A stretch of 64,000 nucleotides of DNA from assembly GCF_009664975.1 (NCBI RefSeq), contig NZ_WJXB01000001.1, positions 868,001-932,000 of the forward strand. The letters run 5' to 3'. The notes beneath the pieces are model-generated. The model was given only the letters and a program-made list of their open reading frames with translations. It was not told the origin of the DNA and did no database searches. Positions 33,511 through 43,501 of this stretch are shown piece by piece. This DNA comes from Paenibacillus monticola (GTDB lineage Bacteria > Bacillota > Bacilli > Paenibacillales > Paenibacillaceae). Numbering within the stretch: the first letter of the stretch is position 1; each line of letters starts with the position of its first letter. A program made the translations under genes and the position numbers.

Positions 33511-35220
33511 ATGTCAAAACAGATATATGAAAAATTCGAGCCCTTAAAAAATGCGAGGCTTGTGTTGGGGTATTTGACGTCCATGGTGGATGAGAAAGCG
33601 GACAATCTTCCGTACTGGCTTGTGTTACCTCATAAAAAGCCTGCTGAAGCAGCCCACTGCCGGGTGGACGATGCGGAGCTGGTTGGCTCCTGGTATGAAG
33701 CCGTTGATGCTGTCCGGAAAATGTTGAAGACAGAAGAGGGTGCTTCGGTTCAGCAATCCTTTTACCGGCATGTCATGAAATCTTGGGGAGAGCATGGACT
33801 TCGCTTCCATGAACAGTATCCCTGGACCCATACGAATCACAGCTCCTTTCACGAAATGGGTTATATTCTTCCGGCGCTGAACAGGATGATAGAGAATCAT
33901 CCCGGGGACCAGGAGGCGGAGATGAGGGCTTCCGAACTTGTACGAGGGCTGCGAACGCTTGTGATAGAGCGGAAGGTGAGAACCTTCTGGTCAGGCGATA
34001 ATGAAGAGAAGGAGCCGATCTATGAATTCCCCAATGATGTCTATCTGAAAGACGACGGCTTTGATATGACCAGACACAGCGGGCGGGGAGAGCAGGCTAT
34101 CCGCAATGCAATCGTGCTTCATTCTCTGGTACGGAGGTATGAGATCACGAAGGACGAGGTCTCTCTTGATTTGGCCATTGGCATCGCCAACCATCTTTTG
34201 GGACCCTCGCGTTACTTTAATTATAAAATGGAATTTTTCGGCCATATCCATTCGGCGGGCTGGGTTGCATCCGGACTTGTCCGGCTTGGCCGTACCACTG
34301 GCAAGCAGCGGTACATCCTTGCCGGCAAAGGGATCTATGACTATATCCGTTCCCTGTCCTCTTCCTTCGGGTGGGTCCCCGAGTATGCACAATGGCATCC
34401 CCTGAACGAGGAACACTGTGAAACTTGCTGCATCAAAGATATGATCGAATGCGCCAATGAGTTGATTCTTGCGGGTTACGAGGAATACTGGAAGGATATG
34501 ACCCTGTTTGCGCGAAACCAACTGGTGGAAAACCAGGTGAAGGTTTCCTCCTATGTGGTTACAGACAATACAAGACCTGACGGCAACGGAATTACGTACA
34601 GAGACATTGACAAGAGAATGATTGGAGGCTTTACCGGAGGTGCAATGGTTAACTCCATATCGTTGTCCAAGTTCCGCTCCATTGCAGGCTGCTGTGTGGG
34701 AATGGCGCCTGTAGCGTTGGAGATTGTGTGGGACAGGTCCGTTGAATTTCATAATGGAACGCTCTTCATCAATATTCCCGTTGATAAGGAAACCGAGCAA
34801 GCCTCGGTGACCATGGATTATCCCGAATCAGGCTATATGTCCGTCATGCCTAAGCAGCATTGCCATGTTGCCATACGGATGTATGAATGGATGGGCAAGG
34901 ATATCCGGGCCAAAATCGATGGAACAGCCTATACTCCCGCAATGGAGGGCAAGCTTGCCATCTTCAGGAATGTAGCGGCAGGGGCAAAAGTGGAACTGGA
35001 GCATTCCTTAGAGACTGTGGTTGTAACAGAAACGGCGCGTGGCGAGGAATATTCGATTTCGTGGCGAGGCTGTGATGTGGTCGACATATTCCCGCGAGGC
35101 GAGCATTTGAGGCTGTATCAGCGGGATTTGCGTGTGCCCAAAACCTACCCCTCTGCGGAAGATGTTCAATTTACCGGCGCCGCCAATTATGGCCCCACCC
35201 AGCAGGCGCAAACAAAATAA
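33511..35220 (+). CDS. GH127-like glycoside hydrolase (beta-L-arabinofuranosidase superfamily)
   Basis: This 569-residue protein has an (alpha/alpha)6-barrel pattern. It has no signal peptide, so it is cytoplasmic. HCETCCIKDMIECA near residue 308 and AGCCVGMAP near 391 correspond to the cysteine pairs that, with a Glu, bind zinc around the catalytic cysteine in GH127 enzymes such as HypBA1. The second motif (GCCVG instead of the usual CCPxN) is divergent, so it may belong to a sister family. The ATG at 33511 is 6 bases after GGAGGG. It is the first gene of the large polysaccharide locus. Removal of a furanosyl arabinose is a reasonable guess. Confidence 0.7.
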   Translation: MSKQIYEKFEPLKNARLVLGYLTSMVDEKADNLPYWLVLPHKKPAEAAHCRVDDAELVGSWYEAVDAVRKMLKTEEGASVQQSFYRHVMKSWGEHGLRFHEQYPWTHTNHSSFHEMGYILPALNRMIENHPGDQEAEMRASELVRGLRTLVIERKVRTFWSGDNEEKEPIYEFPNDVYLKDDGFDMTRHSGRGEQAIRNAIVLHSLVRRYEITKDEVSLDLAIGIANHLLGPSRYFNYKMEFFGHIHSAGWVASGLVRLGRTTGKQRYILAGKGIYDYIRSLSSSFGWVPEYAQWHPLNEEHCETCCIKDMIECANELILAGYEEYWKDMTLFARNQLVENQVKVSSYVVTDNTRPDGNGITYRDIDKRMIGGFTGGAMVNSISLSKFRSIAGCCVGMAPVALEIVWDRSVEFHNGTLFINIPVDKETEQASVTMDYPESGYMSVMPKQHCHVAIRMYEWMGKDIRAKIDGTAYTPAMEGKLAIFRNVAAGAKVELEHSLETVVVTETARGEEYSISWRGCDVVDIFPRGEHLRLYQRDLRVPKTYPSAEDVQFTGAANYGPTQQAQTK

Positions 35221-35244
35221 TAACCCCAAAAATCACAAAACCGC

Positions 35245-35290
35245 AAAAGCCACAACTTGCAAAAGTAATTTTGCGTGCTATGGCTTTTTT
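35245..35290 (+). terminator. Terminator after the GH127-like gene
   Basis: AAAAGCCA (35245) pairs with TGGCTTTT (35281), with inner GCAAAA/TTTTGC pairing, then TTTTTT. A second short hairpin, CCGTCC/GGACGG at 35388-35406, lies before the AraC gene. Confidence 0.8.
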
Positions 35291-35499
35291 CTGTGTAAAA
35301 TGCGTTAAAGATAGACATTTTGTTCAAATATAAGAATTTATATGTTTCACACGATAACTTATCCTTCTATTTCTCGCTGAAATGGTACCGTCCTTAAAAA
35401 GGACGGCAAAGCCGTTTCCACTTGGGGGGATAGTTTTGTGCAGATTGATTGCTATAATAGAAGCAAAATTATCATAGCCGAAATGGCAGGGAGAATAAG

Positions 35500-36357
35500 A
35501 TGGACAATCATATCAGTGAGCAAATTGTATATGAAAATCCTCTACAGCCAGTGAGGATTTTGCACCAGCACCGGAATGAAAGGGCTATAGGCAAATGGCA
35601 TTACCATCATGAGCTGGAGCTTATCGCTGTCGTCAGAGGCGAATTCAGTATATATACCAAAGACAGGGTGTTCAAGCTGTCTGCCGGCGATGTTGCCATC
35701 ATCGGGTCCTTCGAGCCTCACCACTCGTATAAGGATGAGGGTGTAATGGATTATATTGTTCTCCAGTTCGACATTCTCAAGTATTTGGGGCAGGATCTCA
35801 TCCCATATATGAAATATGTTACGGAAGCCGGCCGGCTGTACAGCAGCCTCAATGATATATTTGCGGAGAGTCCTGAGGTGAAACGGCGGATTTTCGATTA
35901 TATCCATGAAATTGCAATGGAGTATGCCCAAAGACAAAAGGGCTATGAAATCGCCATTCACAGCCTTCTTTATAAAATTATATTGGCTCTGTTGCGCAGC
36001 GACAGGAGTGCTTTGATGGATGTCAGGAAGGACGCTGAGCTGTTGAAATTGCTGCCGGTTCTGGACTACATTGAAAAGAACATCCATTACAAGGTCGATA
36101 TGAAGGAAGCGGCCCAAATCATGAATCTGGATTACTTTTACTTCGGCAAGGTCTTCAAAAAAATCATGGGAAAAACATTTATCGAATATGTAAATTACAA
36201 AAAAATCGTGAATGCGGAGCTGATTTTATTAACGCGGGATGTTTCCGTATTGGAAACGGCATCTTTGGTCGGCATGCCCAACATGGCAAATTTTTATAAA
36301 ATCTTCTATAAATACAACCAATGCTCCCCAAAGGAATTCAGAAAAAAATTGCTGTAG
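35500..36357 (+). CDS. AraC-family transcriptional regulator with cupin domain
   Basis: This 285-residue regulator has an N-terminal cupin (KWHYHHELELIAVVRGEFSI ... VAIIGSFEPHHSY) and a C-terminal AraC domain from ~183 with VDMKEAAQIMNLDYFYFGKV and TASLVGMPNMANFYKIF. A GGCAGGGAG site precedes the ATG. It lies directly upstream of the LplB/LplC importer and has its own TATAAT-containing promoter at about 35453. It probably recognises an intracellular sugar and helps activate the locus alongside the YesMN pair. Confidence 0.9.
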   Translation: MDNHISEQIVYENPLQPVRILHQHRNERAIGKWHYHHELELIAVVRGEFSIYTKDRVFKLSAGDVAIIGSFEPHHSYKDEGVMDYIVLQFDILKYLGQDLIPYMKYVTEAGRLYSSLNDIFAESPEVKRRIFDYIHEIAMEYAQRQKGYEIAIHSLLYKIILALLRSDRSALMDVRKDAELLKLLPVLDYIEKNIHYKVDMKEAAQIMNLDYFYFGKVFKKIMGKTFIEYVNYKKIVNAELILLTRDVSVLETASLVGMPNMANFYKIFYKYNQCSPKEFRKKLL

Positions 36358-36389
36358 CCCGCCCACATTTTAAGTTATTACCAAATTCA

Positions 36390-36438
36390 TTTAAGGGAGT
36401 ACATTTTCTTATTTGCCCCGGAAGTTATAATGAAGGAC
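36390..36438 (+). promoter_or_regulatory. Locus promoter A: conserved 49-base element shared with 45379-45427
   Basis: TTTAAG, AGTACATTTT and CCGGAAG blocks precede TATAAT (36426-36431), with matching spacing to the element upstream of the GH43 gene. There is no good -35 box, which fits an activator-dependent promoter driven by the local AraC or YesN protein. Confidence 0.7.
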
Positions 36439-36475
36439 ATGAGAGCTCCTTAATACAGCCGGAGGGATGAGAGAA

Positions 36476-37426
36476 ATGAAAGCGGTTTTAGACAGTCAAC
36501 GAAACCATGTCGGAATAAAAAGAAGCAAGATTTTTCTGCTCAGTATAAAAAGAGATGCCATCCTGTACGCCCTTTTGCTGCTGCCTCTGTCGTATATTGC
36601 CATTTTTAAATATGCCCCTATCTATGGCTTGATTATGGCATTCCAGGATTACAACATTTTTGCAGGAATTAGGGGGAGCGAATGGGTAGGACTGGATGTG
36701 TTCCGGTTTATTTTCCAGCAGGACAGCTTCTATCGTGCGTTGAAGAATACGCTGGTCCTGAATGTTCTGGACTTGGTCGCGGGATTCCCGGCGCCCATTC
36801 TGCTGGCGATTTTGCTCAATGAAGTGAGACAGGCAAAATTTAAGAAAATGACCCAGACCGTGTTGTATCTGCCTCACTTTATGTCCTGGGTTATTATTGG
36901 AGGTATCGTATACCTGATGTTCTCCAATAGCGGTATGGTCAATAATTTGATCGCTAGCCTTGGTTTTGAGAAGATCGAGTTTCTGTCGCAGAAAACACCT
37001 TGGTTGATCACTTATATTTCAGTTGGCGTATGGCAGAATGTCGGATGGGGCACCATCCTTTATCTGGCGGCCATTACCGGAATCAATAAGGAATTGTATG
37101 AGGCCTCCGATATGGACGGCTGTACCAGGCTTCGTAAAATGTGGCATATTACACTGCCCGGCATTAAGCCAACCATCAATATTTTGCTGATTCTCCAAAT
37201 TGGCAGAATGGTTTCCATCGGGTTCGATCGTCCCTTTGTGATGGGGAATTCACTGGTTAGCGAATACTCCGATGTTATCAGTACTTTCGTGTACAGAGTG
37301 GGTATTAGTTCGGGAGATTTCTCCCAGGCCACAGCGGTAGGATTGTTCCAATCTGTGATTGGCCTGACTCTGCTGGTATCTGCCAATTATATCGCGAAAA
37401 TATTAGGTGAGGATGGGATATGGTGA
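36476..37426 (+). CDS. Carbohydrate ABC transporter permease, LplB type
   Basis: This 316-residue membrane permease carries the LplB signature FKYAPIYGLIMAFQDYNIFAG and the EAA loop YEASDMDGCTRLRKMWHITL. The ATG at 36476 is 9 bases after GGAGGG; the ATG at 36467 is too close to it. Its first five codons (ATGAAAGCGGTTTTA) are identical to those of the GH43 gene at 45466. It overlaps the LplC-type gene by 7 bases. It probably imports oligosaccharides released by the secreted enzymes of the locus. Confidence 0.9.
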   Translation: MKAVLDSQRNHVGIKRSKIFLLSIKRDAILYALLLLPLSYIAIFKYAPIYGLIMAFQDYNIFAGIRGSEWVGLDVFRFIFQQDSFYRALKNTLVLNVLDLVAGFPAPILLAILLNEVRQAKFKKMTQTVLYLPHFMSWVIIGGIVYLMFSNSGMVNNLIASLGFEKIEFLSQKTPWLITYISVGVWQNVGWGTILYLAAITGINKELYEASDMDGCTRLRKMWHITLPGIKPTINILLILQIGRMVSIGFDRPFVMGNSLVSEYSDVISTFVYRVGISSGDFSQATAVGLFQSVIGLTLLVSANYIAKILGEDGIW

Positions 37427-38316
37427 GGATGGCGAACAATATGCGCAAAAAGAAAAAAATGAGTGTAGCGGATATTGCGATTATCGTATTTATTGTGGCA
37501 TTGTCCTTCACATGTATTGTTCCATTCCTTTACATGATAGCGCTTTCCTTCAGCTCCAACGAAGCGATTATTTCCCAAAAAGTAGGACTGTGGCCGGTAG
37601 GCTTCACAACAGAAACGTACAAAACCATCTTGAGCGATGTGGATATGCTTTATACGCTTGGATACAGTATTGTACTTACGATTTTCTACACCTTCGTGTG
37701 TATGTTCCTGACCATTTGCGCCGCGTATCCGTTAACGAAAAAGCGGCTGTTGGGAAGAAACTTTATTTTGTCAGCATTGGTCTTCACCATGTATTTCAGC
37801 GGCGGTTTGATTCCCTCCTATATTCTGGTTAAAAACTTGGGGTTGATGAATACGGTGTGGAGTTTGGTTTTGCCGGGCGCCATGAGCGTGTTTAATTTGA
37901 TTATCCTGAAGACCTTCTTCACTTCTCTTCCGGAGAGTCTGGAGGAATCGGCTTCTATTGACGGGTGCTCGGATCTGGGCATTCTCATCAAGATTGTGCT
38001 TCCCCTCTCATTGCCTGCGATTGCCACATTAAGCCTCTTCTATTCGGTGGACAGATGGAACGGATTCCAGGATGCACTGTTCTACATTACGAAAAAAAAT
38101 CTGTATCCTATGCAGTTGAAGCTGTACCAGATCATTTCGGCCAATCAGCAGCTGGATAGCCAACAAGGAGGGGAAGGAAGTATCGGCTCCTACATTGTGC
38201 CTGAGTCACTGAAAGCGGCCAGCGTTATGTTTACAACCATCCCGATTTTGTTGATCTATCCCAAACTGCAGAAGTATTTCGTAGATGGTGTGATGACCGG
38301 AGCTATCAAGGGCTGA
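37420..38316 (+). CDS. Carbohydrate ABC transporter permease, LplC type
   Basis: This 298-residue permease has a basic start, about six helices, the EAA loop LEESASIDGCSDLGILIKIV, and the C-terminal YFVDGVMTGAIKG. An AGGTGAGG site inside the previous gene and the overlap show translational coupling with the LplB subunit. Confidence 0.9.
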   Translation: MVRMANNMRKKKKMSVADIAIIVFIVALSFTCIVPFLYMIALSFSSNEAIISQKVGLWPVGFTTETYKTILSDVDMLYTLGYSIVLTIFYTFVCMFLTICAAYPLTKKRLLGRNFILSALVFTMYFSGGLIPSYILVKNLGLMNTVWSLVLPGAMSVFNLIILKTFFTSLPESLEESASIDGCSDLGILIKIVLPLSLPAIATLSLFYSVDRWNGFQDALFYITKKNLYPMQLKLYQIISANQQLDSQQGGEGSIGSYIVPESLKAASVMFTTIPILLIYPKLQKYFVDGVMTGAIKG

Positions 38317-38445
38317 GGAAAGAACATATCAGAATGAAGGGAGGGATTCCCGGGCTGGTGGATGATGAATGTAATAATGCAAGGGATTTACAGTGTAGAT
38401 GATTAGATGATTTCAATAAATACGGGCATGAAAGGGTGGTTTAAA

Positions 38446-40035
38446 GTGAATACGGGCATGAAGAAGGCAACAGCAATTCTGTTTAGTATAGCGCTTCTGG
38501 CCAGTGTTGCGGCAGGCTGTGGAGGTAATGACAAGAAGAGTGGAGAGACGGCGTCAACCGCTGCATCATCTTCTGGTCCTCCCGTAACCTTGACTGTGGA
38601 AGTGTTTGACAGAGGTGTTCAGGGACAGCCGGACTTGAACAACAACACGTGGACCAAATATGTCAATGAAAAATTCGGCAAGCCCAATAACGCCATTGTA
38701 GAATATGTATCTGTACCCCGCTCCCAGGAAGTAGACAAGCTGAATGTGTTGATGGCTGCCAACCAGGCTCCTGATATTTCCTTCACCTACGACGGGACGT
38801 TAGTAACCCGCTACGCCAAAAGCAATGGCCTCTATACACTGGATGAATTGCTCGAGAGCCAGGGCCAGCAATTGAAGTCTTACCTCGGTGAGAAAGTGCT
38901 TTCCTACGGGATATATGACGGGAAACAAGTCTCTATCCCGGGCAAGCGGACGCTGCTTGCCTGGAACGGTATGTTTATCCGCAAGGATTGGCTGGATAGC
39001 CTGGGAATGCCTGTTCCGACAAACCAGGATGAATTGTACGAGGCGCTGGTTGCCTTCCGCGACAAGAACCCCGGAAATGTAAACGGTGTCATCCCATGGG
39101 CAACAGCGGCTGCCGGCATGAACTACACCTTCGGTAATCTGGTACAATCCTTCTGGGGGGAGATGTCGGAGGAGGAATTCGTTACCACCACCAACTGGCT
39201 GAAGCCCGGCAACAAGGATGCGTTCAAATGGCTGAACAAGCTGTACGATGAAAAGCTGATCAGTCCCGATTTTGCGCTGGACAAAACAACCAAGCAAGCG
39301 GATGCCGATGTGAGCAACGGCAAGGTAGGCTTCTACGCTGCCAACTGGGATTATCCGCTGCTGCAGAAAATTCGTGACCCGCTGAAGCAAAACGCCCCGG
39401 ATGCCAACTTTGTCCCTGTAGATACCTTCAAGAACTATGAGGGGAAATACCTGAAAGAGATATACAATGAGAACGGGCTATTCTCCTTTATCCCGAAAAG
39501 CAGCAAGAATGCAGAGCTGGCCATGAAGTATCTGAACTGGATGGCTGACCCGGAAGTGCTGTTCTTCCTGCAGTTCGGCCAAGAAGGTGTCAACCACAAG
39601 CTGGTAGACGGCATCCCTCAAGGGATTGCGCAAACCGGTGAGAATATGCAAATGAGCAATCTGAATCTGGATTATACGCTGGTTGTAAACGGCGCAGAGC
39701 TGGGCGATACCGAAAAGAATGTCAGAACATATGCAGCGGCTTTAGCAGCCGGAGATCAGGACTATGAGAAGCTGGCTATTGATTCATACAAGATCAATAC
39801 GACAGACGGCTATACCGGCTTCTACTATGGCGTCCCGAACGAAGCTAATATCAAGTACGGCAAAACGCTCGGTGACATGAATAAGCAAATGATTGACAGG
39901 CTGGTCGTTGCCAAGCCGGCAGAGTTCGACGCCTTGTATGGCAAGCTGGTGAATGAATATATGGACGCCGGCGGCAAGGCCGTTCAAGATGAGAATGTGA
40001 AGAACTACAGAGAAGTCATAGCCAACAAAAAGTAA
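38446..40035 (+). CDS. Extracellular solute-binding lipoprotein of the LplBC importer
   Basis: This 529-residue binding protein has signal sequence KKATAILFSIALLASVAAGC, ending in a lipobox with Cys27. A Ser/Thr-rich linker and a family-1 solute-binding fold follow. I chose the GTG at 38446 because AAAGGGTGG lies 6 bases upstream; an ATG at 38407 in the same frame has no site. The start region carries a 14-base direct repeat (AATACGGGCATGAA at 38419 and 38449). It is the third gene of the importer operon and is closed by a strong terminator. The sugar is unknown; an arabinoxylan-type oligosaccharide is inferred from neighbours. Confidence 0.9.
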   Translation: MNTGMKKATAILFSIALLASVAAGCGGNDKKSGETASTAASSSGPPVTLTVEVFDRGVQGQPDLNNNTWTKYVNEKFGKPNNAIVEYVSVPRSQEVDKLNVLMAANQAPDISFTYDGTLVTRYAKSNGLYTLDELLESQGQQLKSYLGEKVLSYGIYDGKQVSIPGKRTLLAWNGMFIRKDWLDSLGMPVPTNQDELYEALVAFRDKNPGNVNGVIPWATAAAGMNYTFGNLVQSFWGEMSEEEFVTTTNWLKPGNKDAFKWLNKLYDEKLISPDFALDKTTKQADADVSNGKVGFYAANWDYPLLQKIRDPLKQNAPDANFVPVDTFKNYEGKYLKEIYNENGLFSFIPKSSKNAELAMKYLNWMADPEVLFFLQFGQEGVNHKLVDGIPQGIAQTGENMQMSNLNLDYTLVVNGAELGDTEKNVRTYAAALAAGDQDYEKLAIDSYKINTTDGYTGFYYGVPNEANIKYGKTLGDMNKQMIDRLVVAKPAEFDALYGKLVNEYMDAGGKAVQDENVKNYREVIANKK

Positions 40036-40041
40036 ATCATT

Positions 40042-40086
40042 AAATTCGGATAAGCCATTGTTCTTCAATGTGGTTTATCCGAATTT
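40042..40086 (+). terminator. Terminator after the binding protein gene
   Basis: AAATTCGGATAA pairs with TTATCCGAATTT, with an inner CCA/TGG extension. It separates the importer from the two-component genes. Confidence 0.85.
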
Positions 40087-40150
40087 CGTTTGCTATTTTC
40101 GAACCGTGTTTCTATGATTGGGAGAAATCCATATGTTTAGGAGGTTACCC

Positions 40151-41593
40151 ATGTACAAGGTCATGATTGTAGATGATGAGTCGTGGGCGATTAGAGGAAT
40201 CCGCAACGCCTTTGACTGGGATAAGTACGGTTTTGAGATCATAGGACAATATACAAGCGCTTACAAAGCGTGGGATGCCATAAGAGAAAAGCCGCCGGAT
40301 TTAGTGTTTACTGATATCCGTATGCCGGGTATTTCCGGACTGGATCTGATGAAGCGGGCCAAAGCACAAGGTTTGAACATTGAGTTTGTCATCGTAAGCG
40401 GATATGGGGAATTTGAATACGCCCAGGAAGCGCTGCGCTACGGCGCGCTGGATTATTTCCTGAAGCCATTGGATGTTGATATGGCTGATCAGTTCATCGC
40501 GAAGCTAGCCATGCACTTCTCCCGGAGAAGCGCTGCACGCAATCATCTTCTTCTTGATGCGCTGACCTCAGCGGATCAGGACGAGATAGAACGCTTCCTG
40601 CCGCTTTCCGACCGCTCGGCTGTATGCTATTACCAGGTGCTCGCTATCTATTTTGAGGGTGAAAACAAGGATTTCAGAAAGCTGCTGTCTTTGGAGGGAA
40701 GGCCTGTTTATGCTGTGGAAGTAGAAGCCGGAACCCGAAAAATGTTGGTTGTTCTGATCACGGAGGATAGGGCTTGTCTGGAAGGGAATTGGGCTGAGCT
40801 GGTTCTGAATAAGACTGGCATCAGTGTTGTGGGCATTAGCAGCATCTCCAGCCAGCTTAAGCATATGAGCAAGCTGATTAAAGAAGCAGACCTGTCCGCC
40901 TCCCGCGTTTTTCTGGAGGAAGCTGCAGGCGCCGTGCACTACGAGCCGAAGCTTCATCTGGTGAAACCCTGTATCGATGGGCTCTATAGTATCATTCAGG
41001 GGAATCTATTTGACAACATGGATGTGTACATCAAAGGGCTGCAGGAATACTTTAGGGATCATCATCTGGGCATGTGTGAGGTTGTCTACTTGTGGAATCA
41101 GGCAGTCGGTATACTTGTAAACGCTTATTCTGAGGAATTGAAGGATATGGAACTGGAATTCCTGAATTATTCCGAGATCAAGGAACGTTTTGAAAACTTT
41201 GAGTCTCTGTGCAGCTTTTTATATGACGTCCTCGCCTCCATCAGGCAGGGGAACAGCCGCTCCTTGCAGGAAGGGGATATCTTGTCCTGCTTCAACCGGA
41301 TGATAGCCTATATCGACCGGCACTTTGAGCAGAAATTGTATTTGAAGGATTTGTCCGCCCAATTCTTCATCAATCAGGTGTATTGCTGTCAATTTTTCAA
41401 CAAAAATCTGGGCAAAACCTTCTCCGAATATGTGGCGGAACTCAGGATCAAGAAAGCCCGGGAGCTTCTGAAGCAAACAGACCTGTCCATTGAGAAAATT
41501 GCCATTAAGTCCGGGTACGTGGATTATTATTATTTCAATAAAGTATTTAAGAAGCATTGCGGGATGACGCCCACTAAATTCAGAAAAAGCTAA
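40151..41593 (+). CDS. Response regulator, YesN type
   Basis: This 480-residue protein has a receiver domain at 1-120 with Asp8/Asp9, phosphoacceptor Asp55 (LVFTDIRMPGISG) and the lysine in DYFLKPLDV. A central linker region follows, and the AraC DNA-binding domain occupies the last ~100 residues (LYLKDLSAQFFINQVYCCQF, EKIAIKSGYVDYYYFNKVF). The ATG at 40151 follows AGGAGG. It is followed by its kinase after 19 bases. It probably activates promoters A and B of this locus. Confidence 0.92.
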   Translation: MYKVMIVDDESWAIRGIRNAFDWDKYGFEIIGQYTSAYKAWDAIREKPPDLVFTDIRMPGISGLDLMKRAKAQGLNIEFVIVSGYGEFEYAQEALRYGALDYFLKPLDVDMADQFIAKLAMHFSRRSAARNHLLLDALTSADQDEIERFLPLSDRSAVCYYQVLAIYFEGENKDFRKLLSLEGRPVYAVEVEAGTRKMLVVLITEDRACLEGNWAELVLNKTGISVVGISSISSQLKHMSKLIKEADLSASRVFLEEAAGAVHYEPKLHLVKPCIDGLYSIIQGNLFDNMDVYIKGLQEYFRDHHLGMCEVVYLWNQAVGILVNAYSEELKDMELEFLNYSEIKERFENFESLCSFLYDVLASIRQGNSRSLQEGDILSCFNRMIAYIDRHFEQKLYLKDLSAQFFINQVYCCQFFNKNLGKTFSEYVAELRIKKARELLKQTDLSIEKIAIKSGYVDYYYFNKVFKKHCGMTPTKFRKS

Positions 41594-41612
41594 TATGAAT
41601 GGAGGGCGGGCC

Positions 41613-43442
41613 ATGAAGACCAGTAAACTGAAATTGAAACATCAGATATGGCTTATCTTTTTTTGCTCTATCGTTATCTTCACAGTCATGGAATTTTATT
41701 TTTTTTATAGTTTCTCTAATTTAACGCAGAAGAGAGCCGCCAATTACGGCAATCAGATGATTGAGCAAACACGCCGCAAAATTGATTCTGTGTTCAATGA
41801 TATCAGGGTCAGCACCAGCATTGCGGTCAATAGCAAATTGATTCAGGAATTTTCCGTAGTGGATGATGATTACAAAAGGGCGTTTGATAGTGGTCCATAT
41901 GCACTGGATCTCATGGAATATATGAGGTCCTTTAATTCGTATGTGAACGGAATTGTGATTAATGATATCCAAGGAAGGCGGCTTTACAGTCTGGCGTCCG
42001 CAAGCGGTGATATTTTCTTTCTCAATCGTTATGAAGCCTTTATCCGGAAGTATAAGGAAGATCCTTCGCTTCGGGATCAGGGGATGTTCACCACGATGCT
42101 GAAGGACGACAGAACAGAAACGGAACAGTTTTTTTATATCGCTCCGATTGTGGAGGCTATCGGGGGAATCTATTTCTCCCAAATTACAGGTTACTGCACC
42201 GTGATGGTCAATATGGAAAAGATGCAGGGGCTGGTGGAAAATACAGAATTAACGCCTAACTCCACCTTATACATTCTGAATAGCCGGGATGAGGTGATTG
42301 CATCCACAAATTCCAATGCCCGGGGCACGTTATTCAGAGATGTTCTGTCTATGGATAAGGACATCTTGCTTAACGGCGTAATCGAAGCCATTGACGGGGA
42401 AGATATTCTGGTCCAGGTCAAGGGATTGGAGCAAGCAGACGGGTGGCGGGTGGTTAGTATGATTCCGGTGCATGAACTGACTGCGGACATGAACCCCATG
42501 CGAAAGGTCAGCATTGTCGTGGGGATTGGAATTATTCTAAGCATGATCATAACAGGCAGTTTTTTCATGAACAATCTGATGCGTCCGCTGATGGGACTTG
42601 TTATGGATATGAAGAAGGTGGGCAGGCGGGATATGGGCTTCCGTATTAAAGTCCGGTTTACCAATGAGGTCGGCTTGCTAGCCTGCGATATTAACCGGAT
42701 GATGGATGAAATGGAGGAAATGACAAGAGACATGTTCAATACCCAGGCCAGATTATATGAATCCGAGCTGAGCCAGAAGCAGGCGGAGTTTGCTGCCCTG
42801 CAAAGCCAGATCAATCCCCATTTCCTCTATAATACGCTGAACTGTATCAGCAGCATCGGATTAGAATACGGAAGCAGGGAGATTGCGCAAATTACATTCT
42901 GCATGTCTAAAATCTTCCGGTACAGCATCAAGAAGGATGATCTTGTACAGATCAGGGAAGAGGTTGACTGCATTCAGGCTTATATGAAGATTATCTTAAT
43001 CCGGTACGAGAATAAGTTCTCCATGGAGCTTGATATGGAGGACAGGCTGCTGGAAATGCAGACGCCCAAGATGATACTCCAGCCTATTGTGGAGAATTCC
43101 GTCTACCACGGGCTGGAGCGGATGGACGAAGGCGGGCGGCTCCTGATTACCGGAAGCATAGATACGCATGGAGATGTGTGCTTCTGTATTACAGATACAG
43201 GGAGAGGAATGGAGCCGGAAGAGCTGGCCGCCCTCCAGCTCAAGCTGGACACGGATTCCCCGGAGCGTGCGCCAGACGGCCAACCGGCAAAAGGCATTGG
43301 GCTAACCAATATCCATAACAGGCTCAGGCTGCTGTTCGGAGAGGGTTACGGGATCACCATAGAAAGCCGGTTCGGCCATGGGACGACAGTGACCGTGAAG
43401 ATTCCGCAGCTGTTAAACGGCCGTAAACCTTTGGAAGAGTAG
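41613..43442 (+). CDS. Sensor histidine kinase, YesM type
   Basis: This 609-residue membrane kinase has helix ~10-32, extracellular sensor ~33-295, helix ~300-320, HAMP, His_kinase domain with NPHFLYNTLN, and HATPase_c with PIVENSVYHGL and DTGRGM. The ATG at 41613 follows GGAGGGCGG. It is the partner of the regulator at 40151 and lies between importer and hydrolase genes, so it most likely senses the extracellular oligosaccharide of this locus. Confidence 0.92.
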   Translation: MKTSKLKLKHQIWLIFFCSIVIFTVMEFYFFYSFSNLTQKRAANYGNQMIEQTRRKIDSVFNDIRVSTSIAVNSKLIQEFSVVDDDYKRAFDSGPYALDLMEYMRSFNSYVNGIVINDIQGRRLYSLASASGDIFFLNRYEAFIRKYKEDPSLRDQGMFTTMLKDDRTETEQFFYIAPIVEAIGGIYFSQITGYCTVMVNMEKMQGLVENTELTPNSTLYILNSRDEVIASTNSNARGTLFRDVLSMDKDILLNGVIEAIDGEDILVQVKGLEQADGWRVVSMIPVHELTADMNPMRKVSIVVGIGIILSMIITGSFFMNNLMRPLMGLVMDMKKVGRRDMGFRIKVRFTNEVGLLACDINRMMDEMEEMTRDMFNTQARLYESELSQKQAEFAALQSQINPHFLYNTLNCISSIGLEYGSREIAQITFCMSKIFRYSIKKDDLVQIREEVDCIQAYMKIILIRYENKFSMELDMEDRLLEMQTPKMILQPIVENSVYHGLERMDEGGRLLITGSIDTHGDVCFCITDTGRGMEPEELAALQLKLDTDSPERAPDGQPAKGIGLTNIHNRLRLLFGEGYGITIESRFGHGTTVTVKIPQLLNGRKPLEE

Positions 43443-43501
43443 CCTTTGGATGAGTAGCAGGAAATTTGTTTTGTATTACATAAAAGAAGGGACTGTGAGC
43501 T

